In this document: positions 1 through 10,989 of the stretch, one piece after another | Numbering within the stretch: the first letter of the stretch is position 1 | How the letters are laid out: every line of letters starts with the position of its first letter | DNA from: Oscarella lobularis | Taxonomy: Eukaryota; Porifera; Homoscleromorpha; Homosclerophorida; Oscarellidae | DNA: 64,000 bases | NCBI RefSeq assembly: GCF_947507565.1 | Contig: NC_089186.1 | Span: 1,860,001 to 1,924,000, forward strand | Reading direction: 5' to 3' | Translations under genes and position numbers: made by a program | Notes under the pieces: generated by a model | What the model saw: only the letters and a program-made list of their open reading frames with translations | Database searches by the model: none | What the model was told of the DNA's origin: nothing

Positions 1-220
1 TAAACACAACGAGAGAGTTTCGAAAGTACCTGAACGTTGAGCACAGATTGAATGCTGACGCTGGAACTATATAATACGTAAAAGAAAAAACTATAAGCAA
101 CCGTTCTTTGTACCTAGCTGTGAGAGCGAAGCGAAGTACACCAATGCCGAAGCGAAAGAGTCGGATAAAAACCTTAATTTCGCCGCGCATCGATAATTAC
201 TTACTAGTTCTAGCCGAAAT

Positions 221-598
221 TCAAATCCTTCTCACCTGATTCATTTTGTACTCGTAGACTTCCTCTGTACCTCTTGTAGTGCCGCGAAACGTTTCCGAGA
301 AAGCGCTGAGATCGTTCGGTGTGAATGTTTTGGGACCGCGAAACTTCAAGTGGCCGTCGTCGCCGAACAAACGATCAACCGAACCTTGCCAGTGGGCCTC
401 ATCGATCTCTTCCCAAACGTTAGGATTCGGCTTGAACTCTTCCGATTTCGGGCACGAAAAGGGAAAAAGGAAGTGAATTTCCACTCCACTGACCAAAGAC
501 TTGTCGTCTTTCAACGAGACGAAGTTTTCAGCCATGGGAAAGGATGTTGCAGCCGGATGTTGAATAGAGAAACATACGGGAAGCAGGCGGGATGTCAC
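221..598 (-). CDS. 5' exon of an unrecognised protein (partial)
   Basis: On the minus strand an open frame ends at a good splice donor (codon CAG followed by GTGAGA, near 236), so this looks like the first coding exon of a gene that runs off the left edge. The best start is the ATG at 535, giving MAENFVSLKDD; an in-frame upstream ATG lies at 598. The exon is rich in charged residues and Trp (NVWEEIDEAHWQGSVDRLF), ends in frame 0, and has no signal peptide or membrane segment. A possible 31-nt next exon sits at 60-30, between a CCAG acceptor and a GTACTT donor. I do not recognise the family. A chance ORF is possible, but the composition and the clean donor favour a real exon. Confidence 0.5.
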   Translation of the reverse strand: MTSRLLPVCFSIQHPAATSFPMAENFVSLKDDKSLVSGVEIHFLFPFSCPKSEEFKPNPNVWEEIDEAHWQGSVDRLFGDDGHLKFRGPKTFTPNDLSAFSETFRGTTRGTEEVYEYKMNQVRRI

Positions 599-1201
599 TG
601 CAAGCTATTTAATGATAAACGGATGTTATACACTGGTGCTTTGGCACTGCGTCACTGTCACGAACACAACTTGAAAAGGGGGCCCTTGCCTCAGTTTATT
701 GCCCTTAGCTAAGACTTCCCATTCCCATTAGGCCTTTGCATATTCAAAGGGCTCTTTCCACGATTTGTCGATCCCTTCCCGCGATACGTCCAACTGAGAG
801 GGGCTTACTAGTATAGTCTAGATATGGCTACGAATAACGTGCGGCTTACTTTGCAGCAGTGCCTATAAAGGCCACGCATAAAGCTCTTCGTAAACAAACT
901 CTGCTTCTGAGTGAAGACTTCGTAGTAGGCAATCACCATTAGGCTATGTTTTATAGAATGATCAGGGACTAAGAGTCTCTGCTAGTCGGTACCTGTACAC
1001 TTGCATGTAGGATAGGGTCAACTCGGCTTGCTCTACGTTGGCTAACTAAAAAGAAAATAATTAAAATTAAATTTCATGATATTATATTGTATATGCATTA
1101 CTTTCAAGAATTTTCGCCGTGCTATTCTGCAATAATGACTTGCGAATTCGCTCATCATTCCTGCAATTTTTTCCCCGACACTATAAATTCATACCGAAAC
1201 C
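599..1201. other. Intergenic, nothing recognised
   Basis: Between the first exon of the unknown gene and the presumed 3' end of TERT I see no coding signal, tRNA-like fold or repeat. It probably holds the unknown gene's upstream region and the TERT 3' UTR. Confidence 0.4.
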
Positions 1202-4200
1202 CTAAACCGTCACACCTCGAAAATTCTTAAAGGTGAGATACTGCTTGCAGTTGCCGGGAAGTTCTCTCAAGTAAACGACCGTCTTGAGAGCAAGAATATA
1301 GCTGACTTGATACACATTGCAACGAACGCCAGCACGCGAATTAAACTAAAACATCTCTTAGCAAAAAAAGACTTCAACTCCTAACGAGACCAACTCTTTC
1401 ATCTAGAAGCAAAGGATGACTCTTTCCTTTTAAGAACCTAGATAATAAACGTCGATGTTTTCTGAGAAAATGCGTCTAGCTCTAGCAACTCACAGTAGTA
1501 GTCGTCGTTTCATGCTAGTAAAGGGATGAGATATGCCGTCTACAGTGAGACAATACGACAGATCTAGTGGGACGGATTGCAAGGTAGTGTACACAGGTGA
1601 ACAGCTCTAGATTTATTACTAAGTCCTTCATATCTGGTGTAGTCCACTCGCACTTCCAGTGTCTCCATATCGAAGAGGTATCCGCACCAAGGGAAATAGC
1701 CTTGTTCAGGGAAATTAATCCTACGCTAGGTACCGTGGTGGAAGCTCACCTGAGGACACGACCCTTTTTGAGCTAAAGCCCATTTTCGAACTCTCGAAAT
1801 TCGTCAGGGTTTTGGCAGGATTCAAGACGCAATTGAATTGACTAAGCCCTGTGCGAGAACAATTAGAAAATCAATCGTCTTGAAAAAAATAACGCTATTG
1901 CCTTGTCGAATTGTCTCATATATGGCAAGAGCTTCCTCTTTGGACTCGGTCACAATCAGATAATCGTCAACCATCCTCATGAGCAACTGAGGCAATTTTA
2001 TCAAACCGCAATAAATTAGTAGGGACCCCCGTTTTCGTACTGTATCGCTTGACAGGTGCAAGAAGGCATTTTCAATGTGGCCGAGGTAAAAACTAAATCT
2101 CCACTGACTTCCCTTATCTATTTCTTATAGAAAATTTCTTGCCTGCATAGTAAGACTGACAGTACAGATCCCTGAGGAATGCCCACCGTTTGCCTATAGC
2201 ATTTCCCATGAACCTGATTGTCAACCAAACGTAAGGATATTTCTATATGAGCAATGAGATGTATTTTGACCTCCAGTAGGTTAAAACAAATGTGAGCTCG
2301 TAGCAGCTCTAGTAGGGACTTTCGTTCCACCAGAGAATAATTTACCTAAAGTCTCTACTAACTGATTAAATCGTTGGACTTGAATTTGAATTTACCTGAT
2401 CAGTTAGCAAGGCGTTTCGGTACTTCCCCTCTTCGGCCTGTTTCTTGGCAAAGTCAAAAAAATAACTAGCCATTACTACGAACAGTTAATCCGTATCCTG
2501 CTGTTGTACATATTATAGACCACAAACCCATTAGATCTGCCCTTCTTTTGAACTGAACGCGAACTTTGCCATCGGCAATCATTTGCGCAGCGTACCGTCT
2601 TATTTGATATTCCTCCTAAGTATTATTTACGTATGTGTACACACACGACTTCGTTTTTGGCTGACTTGACTGATAACTTGCTCGCATATAGCAAGCAGTT
2701 TCTCGTGATCGATGCAGTCAAAGCAGCCGGAGATGTCCGCTTTGACAAAGTACAGAAACCTTAGCCAGAACATGCCAATATGCAGGTTAAAAATAAAAAT
2801 GTTGTTCTAGCAAGTGACTGACTTTCCAGGCGTTCTCTTAGCAGCGAACGCGGAATAAACACGGTAGATGTCGTCGACCCCAAACACAGACGCCCCCAAC
2901 ACATCCATATGTTGCTCCTATAGACAAACAAAACGCGCAACGCAAAGTGAGGCCCCCTTTGTCAAGTACTATCAGACTAAGGTGATCAGAGCTCGTGGCT
3001 AGGATGGGAGGGAGTTCGTCAAACTCTCTCAAAGCGTCTCATAGTTGAAAACCGCGGATATTAAAGCATCAACGCTACAAAGGTCAAATGACTGCGGCTA
3101 CATACGGCCAAAAAGCGCGTTGTTTGAATCGAAAACGACGCCAATCGGCCGCAAATGATATTCTGAACGCTTTACAAGCACGACGTCGTCGCAAAATCGG
3201 TCTGAAAACGCGAAAGAACGACAACGAACGCGCGCGATACGCGTACGTATGCCACGCCCTGTCACGCAACGCGTGGCGACGCGAGAAGTAGAAGCGAGGA
3301 ATTGGAATGCGCTGCGGGTCTAATTCTAGTGTACTAGCGGCGTAGTGAGCGAGGGCGGGAATATTTCTAAACGTTGGGGTGTCCGAAACTCTTCCATGGT
3401 ACGTACTCCTACCTTTTCAAAGCTGAGGACACTAGCTAAATCTTCGAGCTGTCGGTTTATCGATTTCACGCCCCCCTGCACGCAAGCACCCTCCCAAGAT
3501 AAACAAATCAAGCGCGCCTCCGCTCTACCTCCAGCTTACGACCCATATTAATAATAATTCGAGATCCTGACTGTTTGGGTAATATTCGAATGTGCGACAT
3601 TCCCAGCGACTTCTTCATGGACACGAAGTCTCGAGCAATTCCCTGTCGCCCAAAAATTAAATCATCAGCTAATGAGTATCTAGTATGAGCAGAGTTTACA
3701 GGCAAAATTTCTTCAAATCGCTTCCCACGTATCTCTAGAATATAATCTCCGTAATACGAAGGCTTTACCGTTAGCTACAATTACTATTAAGTGTGACGGC
3801 ATCGACTTGCTTCCACAACGACTTTCGAAAGTAGAATAATCGATTGCGATACAGCCCACTTTCCGTTACGTAGAAAAAGCCCTACACCTAGCGATTAAAT
3901 AGGAATCGCTTACGAATTCTCTGCCACCTTTATTAAAGGCATAGCGAATTTTTCAACGAGCCAGCAGAGCCAGCGTCTGAATAGCAAATCTCGACGCTGC
4001 GAAACGGCGAGAGGAGTGTGACCGTGCGATCCAGGACAACAGGTTTTCAACCAGTCGCAGTGCGACGACTAAACAGGCGTGCAACGTTGGGAGGGAGGGA
4101 AACGAACGTCGTTCTCTACCTTCATTTTATGCAATAGCTGATTAACGGATAACTTTTCGAATCGTTTCATACGAACCAAAAGGTCCACATCTTAATTAGG

Positions 4201-5985
4201 AAAGAGATAAATCGGATGCGATGCTCACGGACGAACTCTATTACTTTTACGAAAAACTTTCCAATTGTGATTCGACCCCCACAGACATTTGGGAATTCCT
4301 TTGAGCAGTACAGAAATCACAAAAGAGATGACCTTCGAATAATCTCCCCATAGCCTCCTCGCATATACTCTTTAATGTCTAACCTGATAAGGAGTCGAAA
4401 AATGAGAGAGCAACTGCCCCACGTCCGTCTCTTCCCCCAGTTCCTTCACTTTCGTCTAAAAACCCTCCCATTTAAAAACTCTCCCACTAGCCCTATACTT
4501 AGAATACTTTCAATACGTCAGGCAGAGGACAATGTCTTGTTAAAATACGCATATAGTCAATTTTCCTAGAAAAAAATTAGGGAACCCCCCCTCATCTTCC
4601 GTCAACCGAATCTCACTCGAAACGCTTTAGAAACGTTTCAAAGAGAGGCACTAGTCGAATGAGACCCTTGGTGAGACGACGCTTCGTCGTTTTCCGTTTT
4701 CTATCGCGTGACGCAAGATCTAGATCCTCATTAAATATTTCCTCAACGAGTCCCCGAGCTCTGTTCTGAGACACCGGCGCCCATTTCGTCGCAACGGACT
4801 CGGTGAGCGCGGAAGCGTAGAAGAACTTCGACCGATCAAAATAGAGACCATGAGTCGAGCCGCCCGAACCGAAATGACGTCGCTTGGGACCCGGAAGGGG
4901 ATCGTTGAGCGGTCGCTTGTATTTTGACATGGAAAGAGAACTGGACGGATAGCCTAGGCCGAGCGTTCGAATAAAGAAAGCATTGATTGATTGGCTGATT
5001 CAATTATCAAATTACCTGCGATTTGCGTGTAGCAGCCATTCGGCAGTCGAACGAAAATGGAGTACTTTAGAAGGAGGGCGGTGAAGCACGAGTCCCCGAT
5101 CCTATATCAAGGCAAACAGAATGAGTTTACGCAGTCCAAAGAACACAAAATGCGAAAACATTATGAGCCCGCCCCCGCATATACATAAATCACGTGACCG
5201 GATTACATACTTTTGATACATCGATCGTTTCAAAATTACAAAGCAAATTCACTCCAATTAGACTCGGATTATGAGCACGTATACTATTTACTGCACTATA
5301 TACGTATAAGGTCCTCTGGCGAGCGAGCGTCTGTTTGGTTCGGGTCACGTGATATAGCGGTCGAATAGTCCCAGGATGTATCGCCATTGCCTTGATAGAA
5401 GCTGTCGAAAGCATTTTCGCTTTAGGACCGTTAGAAGTGTATTGGGATGCTTCACTGTGAAGCCTTGAGTGCCGACGGCACTGAACCCGACAGAGCTCTT
5501 GATAAAATCAATAAATCAATAAGAAACGATAGGCTCGACCGATCCACCTTCACGTGGCCTAGCGTTAGAACGTTACTCGAAGGTCTACCCTGTTTTAAAA
5601 GCGTCTAAAATAAAATTTTAATTGGAAAAAATTAAAATTTTTGCGTGCGTGTTTTTTTTCGCTTTTCCCACCGATACGACGTATTGGAATAGATGAAGCG
5701 TCGTCGACGCTCGTTCGCCGCGAATCGTCGCGATGCGTTCGATCGGCGGCATTCGGCCGCTCACGTGACAGACGATTGTCGTCTCGAGAAGGTCGCGATA
5801 CTCTTTCGTGTCGTCGTCGCGTCGAAATGGGCACGGGGTCGATTGGGAGGCTTTTCGCGCTTGGGGACACGACGTTTCGCCGCCCAACTCGTGCAGAATG
5901 TCGTGTAGATAGCGGAGTTCGCCGTAGAGGCGTCGGAGTATCGACGAATCTGGATTTTTAGCGACTTCCCGCGATGTTCCCTCGA
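1202..5985 (-). CDS. TERT: Telomerase reverse transcriptase, about 14 or more exons
   Basis: Catalytic subunit of telomerase, which copies its RNA template onto chromosome ends. Telomerase-specific parts are found in order: TEN domain (LYGELRYLHDILHELGGET, about 5940; NVLTLGHVK near 5560; VKHPNTLLTVLKRK near 5440); CP region (4930-4613, ending at a GTGAGA donor); QFP region (IPKCLWGSNHNWKVF near 4280; KLSVNQLLHKMK near 4150); motif T (FFYVTESGLYRNRLF, about 3881). Reverse-transcriptase motifs follow: 1/2 (HIRILPKQSGSRIIINMG, about 3600), the insertion region (LGASVFGVDDIYRVY, about 2890), A (FVKADISGCFD, about 2750), B' (QTVGIPQGSVLS, about 2190), C (MRMVDDYLIV, 1986-1957) and E (WCG, about 1690). 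The three catalytic aspartates are intact. The start codon was not found: the frame closes upstream of the TEN exon, so a further 5' exon is likely. The thumb near 1340 (VRCNVYQVSYIL) joins its upstream part only with a frame change, either an unseen intron or a lesion. Confidence 0.93.
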
Positions 5986-6252
5986 AAGGGGGCCCGCCTA
6001 CCTTTTACGGGCTTGATTACATCCGCACCCGTCTCCATCAGCTACGCAGACTTCCGCATTGAATGCAAATGTGCTAAAACTACTGTTTTTGTGGTCAAAA
6101 TTCCCGACCAACGACTCGACCTCGACTCGCATGCGTACAACGAAAAAATTTCGAGCAGCATTCGAGCACGTGCGCACCGCCAAACGCATGCGCCGGCATT
6201 CTATCCATTTCGAGTGCAATTTTACGATTTATTCGAATAATTTCATTATCTC

Positions 6253-8134
6253 TTAATTTTCGCTGTCATCGTCTGACCGACGTTTTCGTTTCGTCATCGT
6301 GCGACTTTCGCGATCCCAAACCGCATTGTAATTATTTTCCAATTTTTCGACGTTCGCTTTCTCTTTTCGCGACTGGGCGTTACCAGCGCCGCTCTATAAC
6401 GAGATAATCTTAACGATTCGCTCGACGGGGAGGGTGGATTCTCACGAAAAGTTGACTGATTTCACCCATTTCTTCATCTGTCAGCGTCCGCACTCCCTCC
6501 GCACTCGAAAAATCGTCGCTGTTCGTAATGAACTTCACCTGGACATCGCCTATGCAAATTAGCGAGCTCCCCCCACTTTTGACACGTCGTTATATTTACC
6601 TTCTGTCTTTAGGCCCGCCTCTTCCAATTTCTCCTTGAAAGCCTTTTCTATTTGGTCCTTGGCCTCGGTAAGTGCCGCTTCGATGCTAGCGTCATTTTCC
6701 GTCGCCTCGGCCTCGTCGTCGTCGTCGTCGTCGACGTTGTCGTTTCCTCGAGTCTCCTTCTCCACATTCTTCACCTTTCTCACGCGAACTTTCCATCGAT
6801 CGACGTCCTCCGGTTCGTTCTCCGTCGCCGAGCGCTCTTCGCTCGCCTTCGCCTTCGTTCCCGATTCGGCGAGCATTCCCATCAGCTTTTTCACCACGTT
6901 CTCCATGGGAAACGATTCGCCGCCGCCTTTTCCCCCATCCACCTCATGGTCGTCGTCATCGTCGGCCCCGCCCCCTAGATTTTCTTTCTCTTCGTCGTAC
7001 GTCTTTTCGTATTCGACGGCGTCTTCGTGCTCCGTCCCCGGCTCGTACACAACATTCTCTTTATTTGATTAATTAAAATGAATAAATAAATAATTTCTCT
7101 AACTATTATTACCCTTTCGTTCCACGTACAGCTGATATTCGGCGTGTTTCAATAAAGGCGAGCACGTGATCTTTAATACTTTGCCCGGCTCTTTTGGTTT
7201 GAAGTAGGGATGATGGCATATGTGCATCGTGTTGACGTAGAGTACGTAGCTACACGAGGAGGGCTCCTCGATGTGCGCTATATAATCCCCACCGCCTTGT
7301 TCACAGACGAACTAGAGAAACATTACGGATAAACGACTACTTTTTAGGAGATTGGCTTTTGTGTTGCCTTGACTTGAGTTCTTCTCGAAAGACCTGTTAG
7401 ATCGCACTTATCACCATTAACGTACTCGTGAACGTAAGAAGATTTGGATAGAAAGGAACTTTGATCTTCAAACATTGCCTAATAGATAAAAGTGCATTTA
7501 ATTAATGAATATATTACCAATTCCTTACGTCTTCGTCATTGTCTCGTTGTCTATATTCACCAAGTGATATATCCACGCCAGCTCGCTTGCCCCCTACAAC
7601 AAAAAAATAGAAATATTATTGGTATTACGTGACTTTGCTGACCTTCAAGATGATATTGACGTACATACTGATTATAGCAGAATTCGTACGTCCACCATCC
7701 CTTCGTCTAATTGTACCTCATTAACTAATTAAAATACTATAAAATTCGCTATTATTGCCTTATGCAAGCAAGTTCCAGTGAGTCGCGATAGTAGTTGTTC
7801 GACTGCGTTCGCTTCTGGCTGTGGAGGCGTGTCCGTTTCCGGGTTTCGGTTGAGTTGGGCTTCTACGTCGTTTTCCGACGGTATTGCGCATCGATATGGC
7901 TGTCCGTGTCGCGATACAACGTTTAAAGTGTTCTCTGACGGCTTTTCGAGCGATATATCGACGAAGAACGAATGACACGTCATCGCAGTTTACCTCTCGA
8001 ACTGATATCGGCTCGTCCAGTATTTCTAGGCCAAAGGCAGCACTTCTGAGCTCTTCTATGTCAAGATATGCCGCAATGCGACATAACGAAGACAAGGAAA
8101 AGAGAAGAAATCCCAGCGTCGTTTCAGAGGTCAT
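6253..8134 (-). CDS. OS9: OS-9-like ER lectin with MRH domain
   Basis: ER-lumen lectin of ER-associated degradation. It reads trimmed mannose glycans on misfolded glycoproteins and hands them to the SEL1L-HRD1 ubiquitin ligase (family knowledge). The start at 8134 gives a hydrophobic signal peptide, then LDIEELRSAAFGLEIL, the conserved OS9 N terminus. YRCAIPSENDVEAQL lies near 7890. The MRH domain begins with GWWTYEFCYNQY (about 7690), keeping the double Trp that binds mannose, and continues with GDKCDLTGLSRR (about 7430) and EEPSSCSYVLYVNT (about 7270) to near 7140. A long acidic segment (7050-6600, runs of Asp/Glu) follows, then the conserved C-terminal block VQVKFITNSDDF / VRTLTDEEM (about 6540-6470) and a basic tail ending at TAA 6255-6253. 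Introns are short with GT-AG ends. It lies upstream of TERT on the same strand. Confidence 0.92.
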
Positions 8135-8744
8135 TGTTACGACGTGTCGTAACTAGATACATATAGGAGGAGGATACACGTAATGATGGTGCAAGCCATC
8201 ATATTTATTCTCGTGATGGTTAATTAATCAGGTTAATTGTAGTGTGTACTTTCATACTCAATTCTGTCCACGAATCTCCAGCATTGACCAATATTCAGAA
8301 CCAATTTGCTCCATCTAGAACGACCAATTGCGAGTCTAAAATCACGTCGGTTTCGTCGGTATAAAGTATTTCTAAAAACCCACTCTGGAAATTCTCTGCG
8401 GGCTTGTAGTCCTTCCTTCTCATTGTGGATCTGTTGCGCCCGTGCAGTGTCTTCAATTCGTTGCGCGCGAGCGACGCTTGCGGTTCAGGGGAGCGCCACT
8501 CGCGTTCAACAACGATTGAACACGAATGATAGGAAAGAAATTTTCCGCTTCGCAAGAAATGAACGTGATCGGAACGAAAATTCACGCCAAACAAAAACAA
8601 AAAAATTTGAGGCGACGCAACAGGCGCGGCCCCGCAACAGGCGAACATGATCAGAAAGAAAATTCACGTTCAACAAGGGAGGCAGTGGATGGAATGCGTC
8701 CGCGTGCTTGATAATTAAATACATTGCAGATTACACTTTCACTT
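8135..8744. other. Intergenic, no gene recognised
   Basis: No coding exon is convincing here. A short sequence containing GAAAGAAA and TTCACG recurs imperfectly around 8520-8670. The region probably includes the OS9 promoter near 8140-8250. Confidence 0.35.
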
Positions 8745-9250
8745 TCAGTATTTATCGACAATTAATTTCGCGAAAACCTTCTCTGCTTGATTTCGCAATC
8801 CCGCTTGAATTAGGACCTCGCACAGAACACCTACTGTAACTGTAGCTTCAGAGCTGTACTTTCTAATCCAAGCGTCGAGCATGCTTTGAGCTTGACCTCG
8901 TAAATCTCCTGGACGTTCGGCCTCGAAGCACGCAATATCGTTACACATCAAACGGCACAGGCTTTAGTCAATATGCAACGTCTTTCCACCAATCTCATAA
9001 GCGAGATTATTAATTTGAGAGACGGAAAATCTATGACAGGGCTGATTTGATGAGGAGCCTGCAAAGGCTGGGGATAAATCATCTCAACGTAGACTGTATC
9101 AACAATTTTCCCTGCATCTTAGTTCTACCTATCGAACTCTTGTAGATCTAGTTCAAAGGGAAGTTCCACAGGGGCTTCATTGGAAAGTCGAAGTTGAAAG
9201 TGTCGACTTATCTTTTTATAGTGGTCTTCCCCAATCAAAGTTTGAAGCAT
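8745..9250 (-). pseudogene. Death-domain exon, probably degraded
   Basis: The 3' exon ends LDAWIRKYSSEATV...VLCEVLIQAGLRNQAEKVF, the typical second half of a death domain (helices 4-6: LDxWxxxxxxEAT, L...L...GL...AEK). Reading upstream in the same frame gives INNLAYEIGG (helix 2), LCRLM and NDIACFEAE, as a death domain should, but a TAA at about 8965 sits between EIGG and LCRLM. No splice pair removes it without breaking frame. A candidate upstream exon (HFQLRLSNEAPVELPFELD, about 9225-9130) ends at a GTAGAA donor. Death domains link receptors and adaptors in apoptosis and NF-kB signalling. With the in-frame stop and no clear start I call it a relic; a sequencing error is the alternative. Confidence 0.45.
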
Positions 9251-9279
9251 TTTTGCTTCGAAATAATAGCAGTTTGTTC

Positions 9280-9367
9280 CCTCTTGCTCTCGCTCTCTCT
9301 GTCTTGCTCTCTCTCTCTCTCGCTCTCTCTCGCTCTTGCTCTTGCTCTTGCTCTTGCTCTTGCTCTG

Positions 9368-9398
<31 letters not shown>

Positions 9399-9401
9399 GC
9401 A
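9280..9401. repeat. Mirror CT / GA microsatellite
   Basis: About 85 bp of CT-rich repeat (CTCTCT with interspersed CTTGCT hexamers) is followed directly by about 30 bp of GAGAGA. The two halves are complementary, so the tract can fold on itself; it gives long Ser-Leu or Arg-Glu ORFs on both strands that are not genes. Confidence 0.9.
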
Positions 9402-9469
9402 CACTGTAAAAGGAAGCTCATTGCAGGTGGCAAATAATGAATTAACAACACAGTGAAAAAAGAAAAAAA

Positions 9470-10760
9470 TCAGACCCTTTCCTTTTTACTAATAAATTGA
9501 TAAGCGGATGAAAAATCTTTGGAATCGAATCCCTGATCGCACATAATTTGATAGAGTTGCATGGCAAGAGATCCGAGAGGCGTGGCCGAAGACGTATCTT
9601 TGGCTGCATTCAACGCCAAACCCAAATCCTAAAAAATCAACCATTATTTAATCTATATCACTATGTAATATTGAAGACTTTTAGCATGAGCTTAGAAGCA
9701 AATCCTCCTTGATAATTATTGCTTGATGGAATGCCGTCGAGAACACCCGGAACAGGGTTATATTTCAAACTCGACCACGATTGGCCAGAGCTGACGTTTA
9801 TCACGTCAGCAAGCAATTTGGGATCAAGTCCAAGTCTAAGAAACCCATATAGGATTTATCTAGGGAAGATTATTTTTACCTCATGCCAAGATTCATCACT
9901 TCAGCTGTGCCAAACATTGTGATGCCCAACATGAGATTATTGCATAGTTTCACTGCCTGAAAAGCAACATCAAACGTCATTTGAGACTTTTCATTTTTAC
10001 CTGGCCTGCTCCAAGACTGCCACAGTGAAAGACATTCTTTCCCATAAGTTTGAGAAGCTTTTCGGCGTCCTCAAAAGCGTCCTTGCTACCACCAACGATA
10101 AAAGTAAGAAGAGCATCTCGAGCTGCAGTAATACCTTAGATAGAGATACAATCAAGGTAGGTAAACATTTTGCTGCTACACTGCACCTCCAGAAACTGGA
10201 GCATCGACCATTCGAGCTCCTTTCTCTGTAGCCATGGCTCCCATTTCCTTGGTGACGGCAGGATCAATTGTACTCGAATCAATTAACAATGACCCCGAAT
10301 GAAGAGATCTTCATAATAATAATTTATATTAATAAATATTATTCTCTTATTGACATCTCACTTGAATATTCCGTTTTCTCCCGCGTAGACTTCCCGCACG
10401 TGCGGACTCGACGGCAACATCGTGATCACGTGTTTAGATTGTTCGGCAACGTGGGCGGGGTTCGTTGCCACTTCGGCGCCGCTCTGACGCAGTTCTTCGA
10501 CGGGCGCGCTCTCTTTGTCGTGCACGATGACGCGATGGCCCGCTTTGACGAGATTGCGAGCCATGTGAGCGCCCATGTTGCCCAGACCGACGAATCCGAT
10601 TGGCTGAGAAGTGATAGGTGTTGGAATTCAGCATTTTGACCGGATCGCTTACTTGATTCCTTGCGACGGAGGTCGCTAAGACAATATATTTACTCGTAGA
10701 AATAATAAAGTGGCGATTCTTACTAGAAAAGCGACGCAATTTGGCTAGAAAACTCGCCAT
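9470..10760 (-). CDS. HIBADH: 3-hydroxyisobutyrate dehydrogenase, mitochondrial
   Basis: Oxidises 3-hydroxyisobutyrate to methylmalonate semialdehyde with NAD in valine breakdown. The start at 10760 gives [12 protein letters not shown], a basic amphipathic presequence; two short 5' exons then join to [18 protein letters not shown], the Rossmann GxGxxG dinucleotide site and substrate-family signature (about 10580). Later exons read LIDSSTIDP (about 10270), [28 protein letters not shown] (about 9950) with the catalytic Lys, and [13 protein letters not shown] (about 9770), ending QFISKKERV and TGA at 9472-9470. All introns are short GT-AG. Length fits the family at roughly 330 residues. It is divergent from FEM1, with about 190 bp (to 230) between starts. 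Confidence 0.93.
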
Positions 10761-10950
10761 GTTTCTGTAGCTATCGCACGCTAGGGTGACAGTACGTAGG
10801 GTCGCCAGTAGGGTCGCAAATGTGCTGTATTTCATTGGACTTGTAAGCAGAACCGTAGCAATGTGACAATCAAATTTTTAGAGACAAAAGTTTTGTTTAC
10901 GTTCGTCATTTTTTGCACATCTTGCGTCACTGGCTTCACGTCATCCCAAG
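10761..10950. promoter_or_regulatory. Shared upstream region, HIBADH / FEM1
   Basis: Only about 190-230 bp separate the start codons of two divergently transcribed genes, so their promoters must overlap or be shared. No TATA box or other motif is convincing; the call rests on geometry. Confidence 0.4.
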
Positions 10951-10989
10951 GTGTGTCCTCGCGCTCATGCGCACACTAAACAAAGGCAA

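Noticed and set aside
1822-2761. Retrotransposon reverse transcriptase
   Set aside because: Motif T, CP/QFP blocks, the insertion region LGASVFGVDDIYRVY and motif E identify TERT; there is no endonuclease, RNase H or repeat boundary.
6635-7072. Plus-strand Ser-rich ORFs
   Set aside because: They are antisense to the acidic region of OS9.
9125-9456. Ser-Leu and Arg-Glu repeat ORFs
   Set aside because: They are translations of the CT/GA microsatellite.
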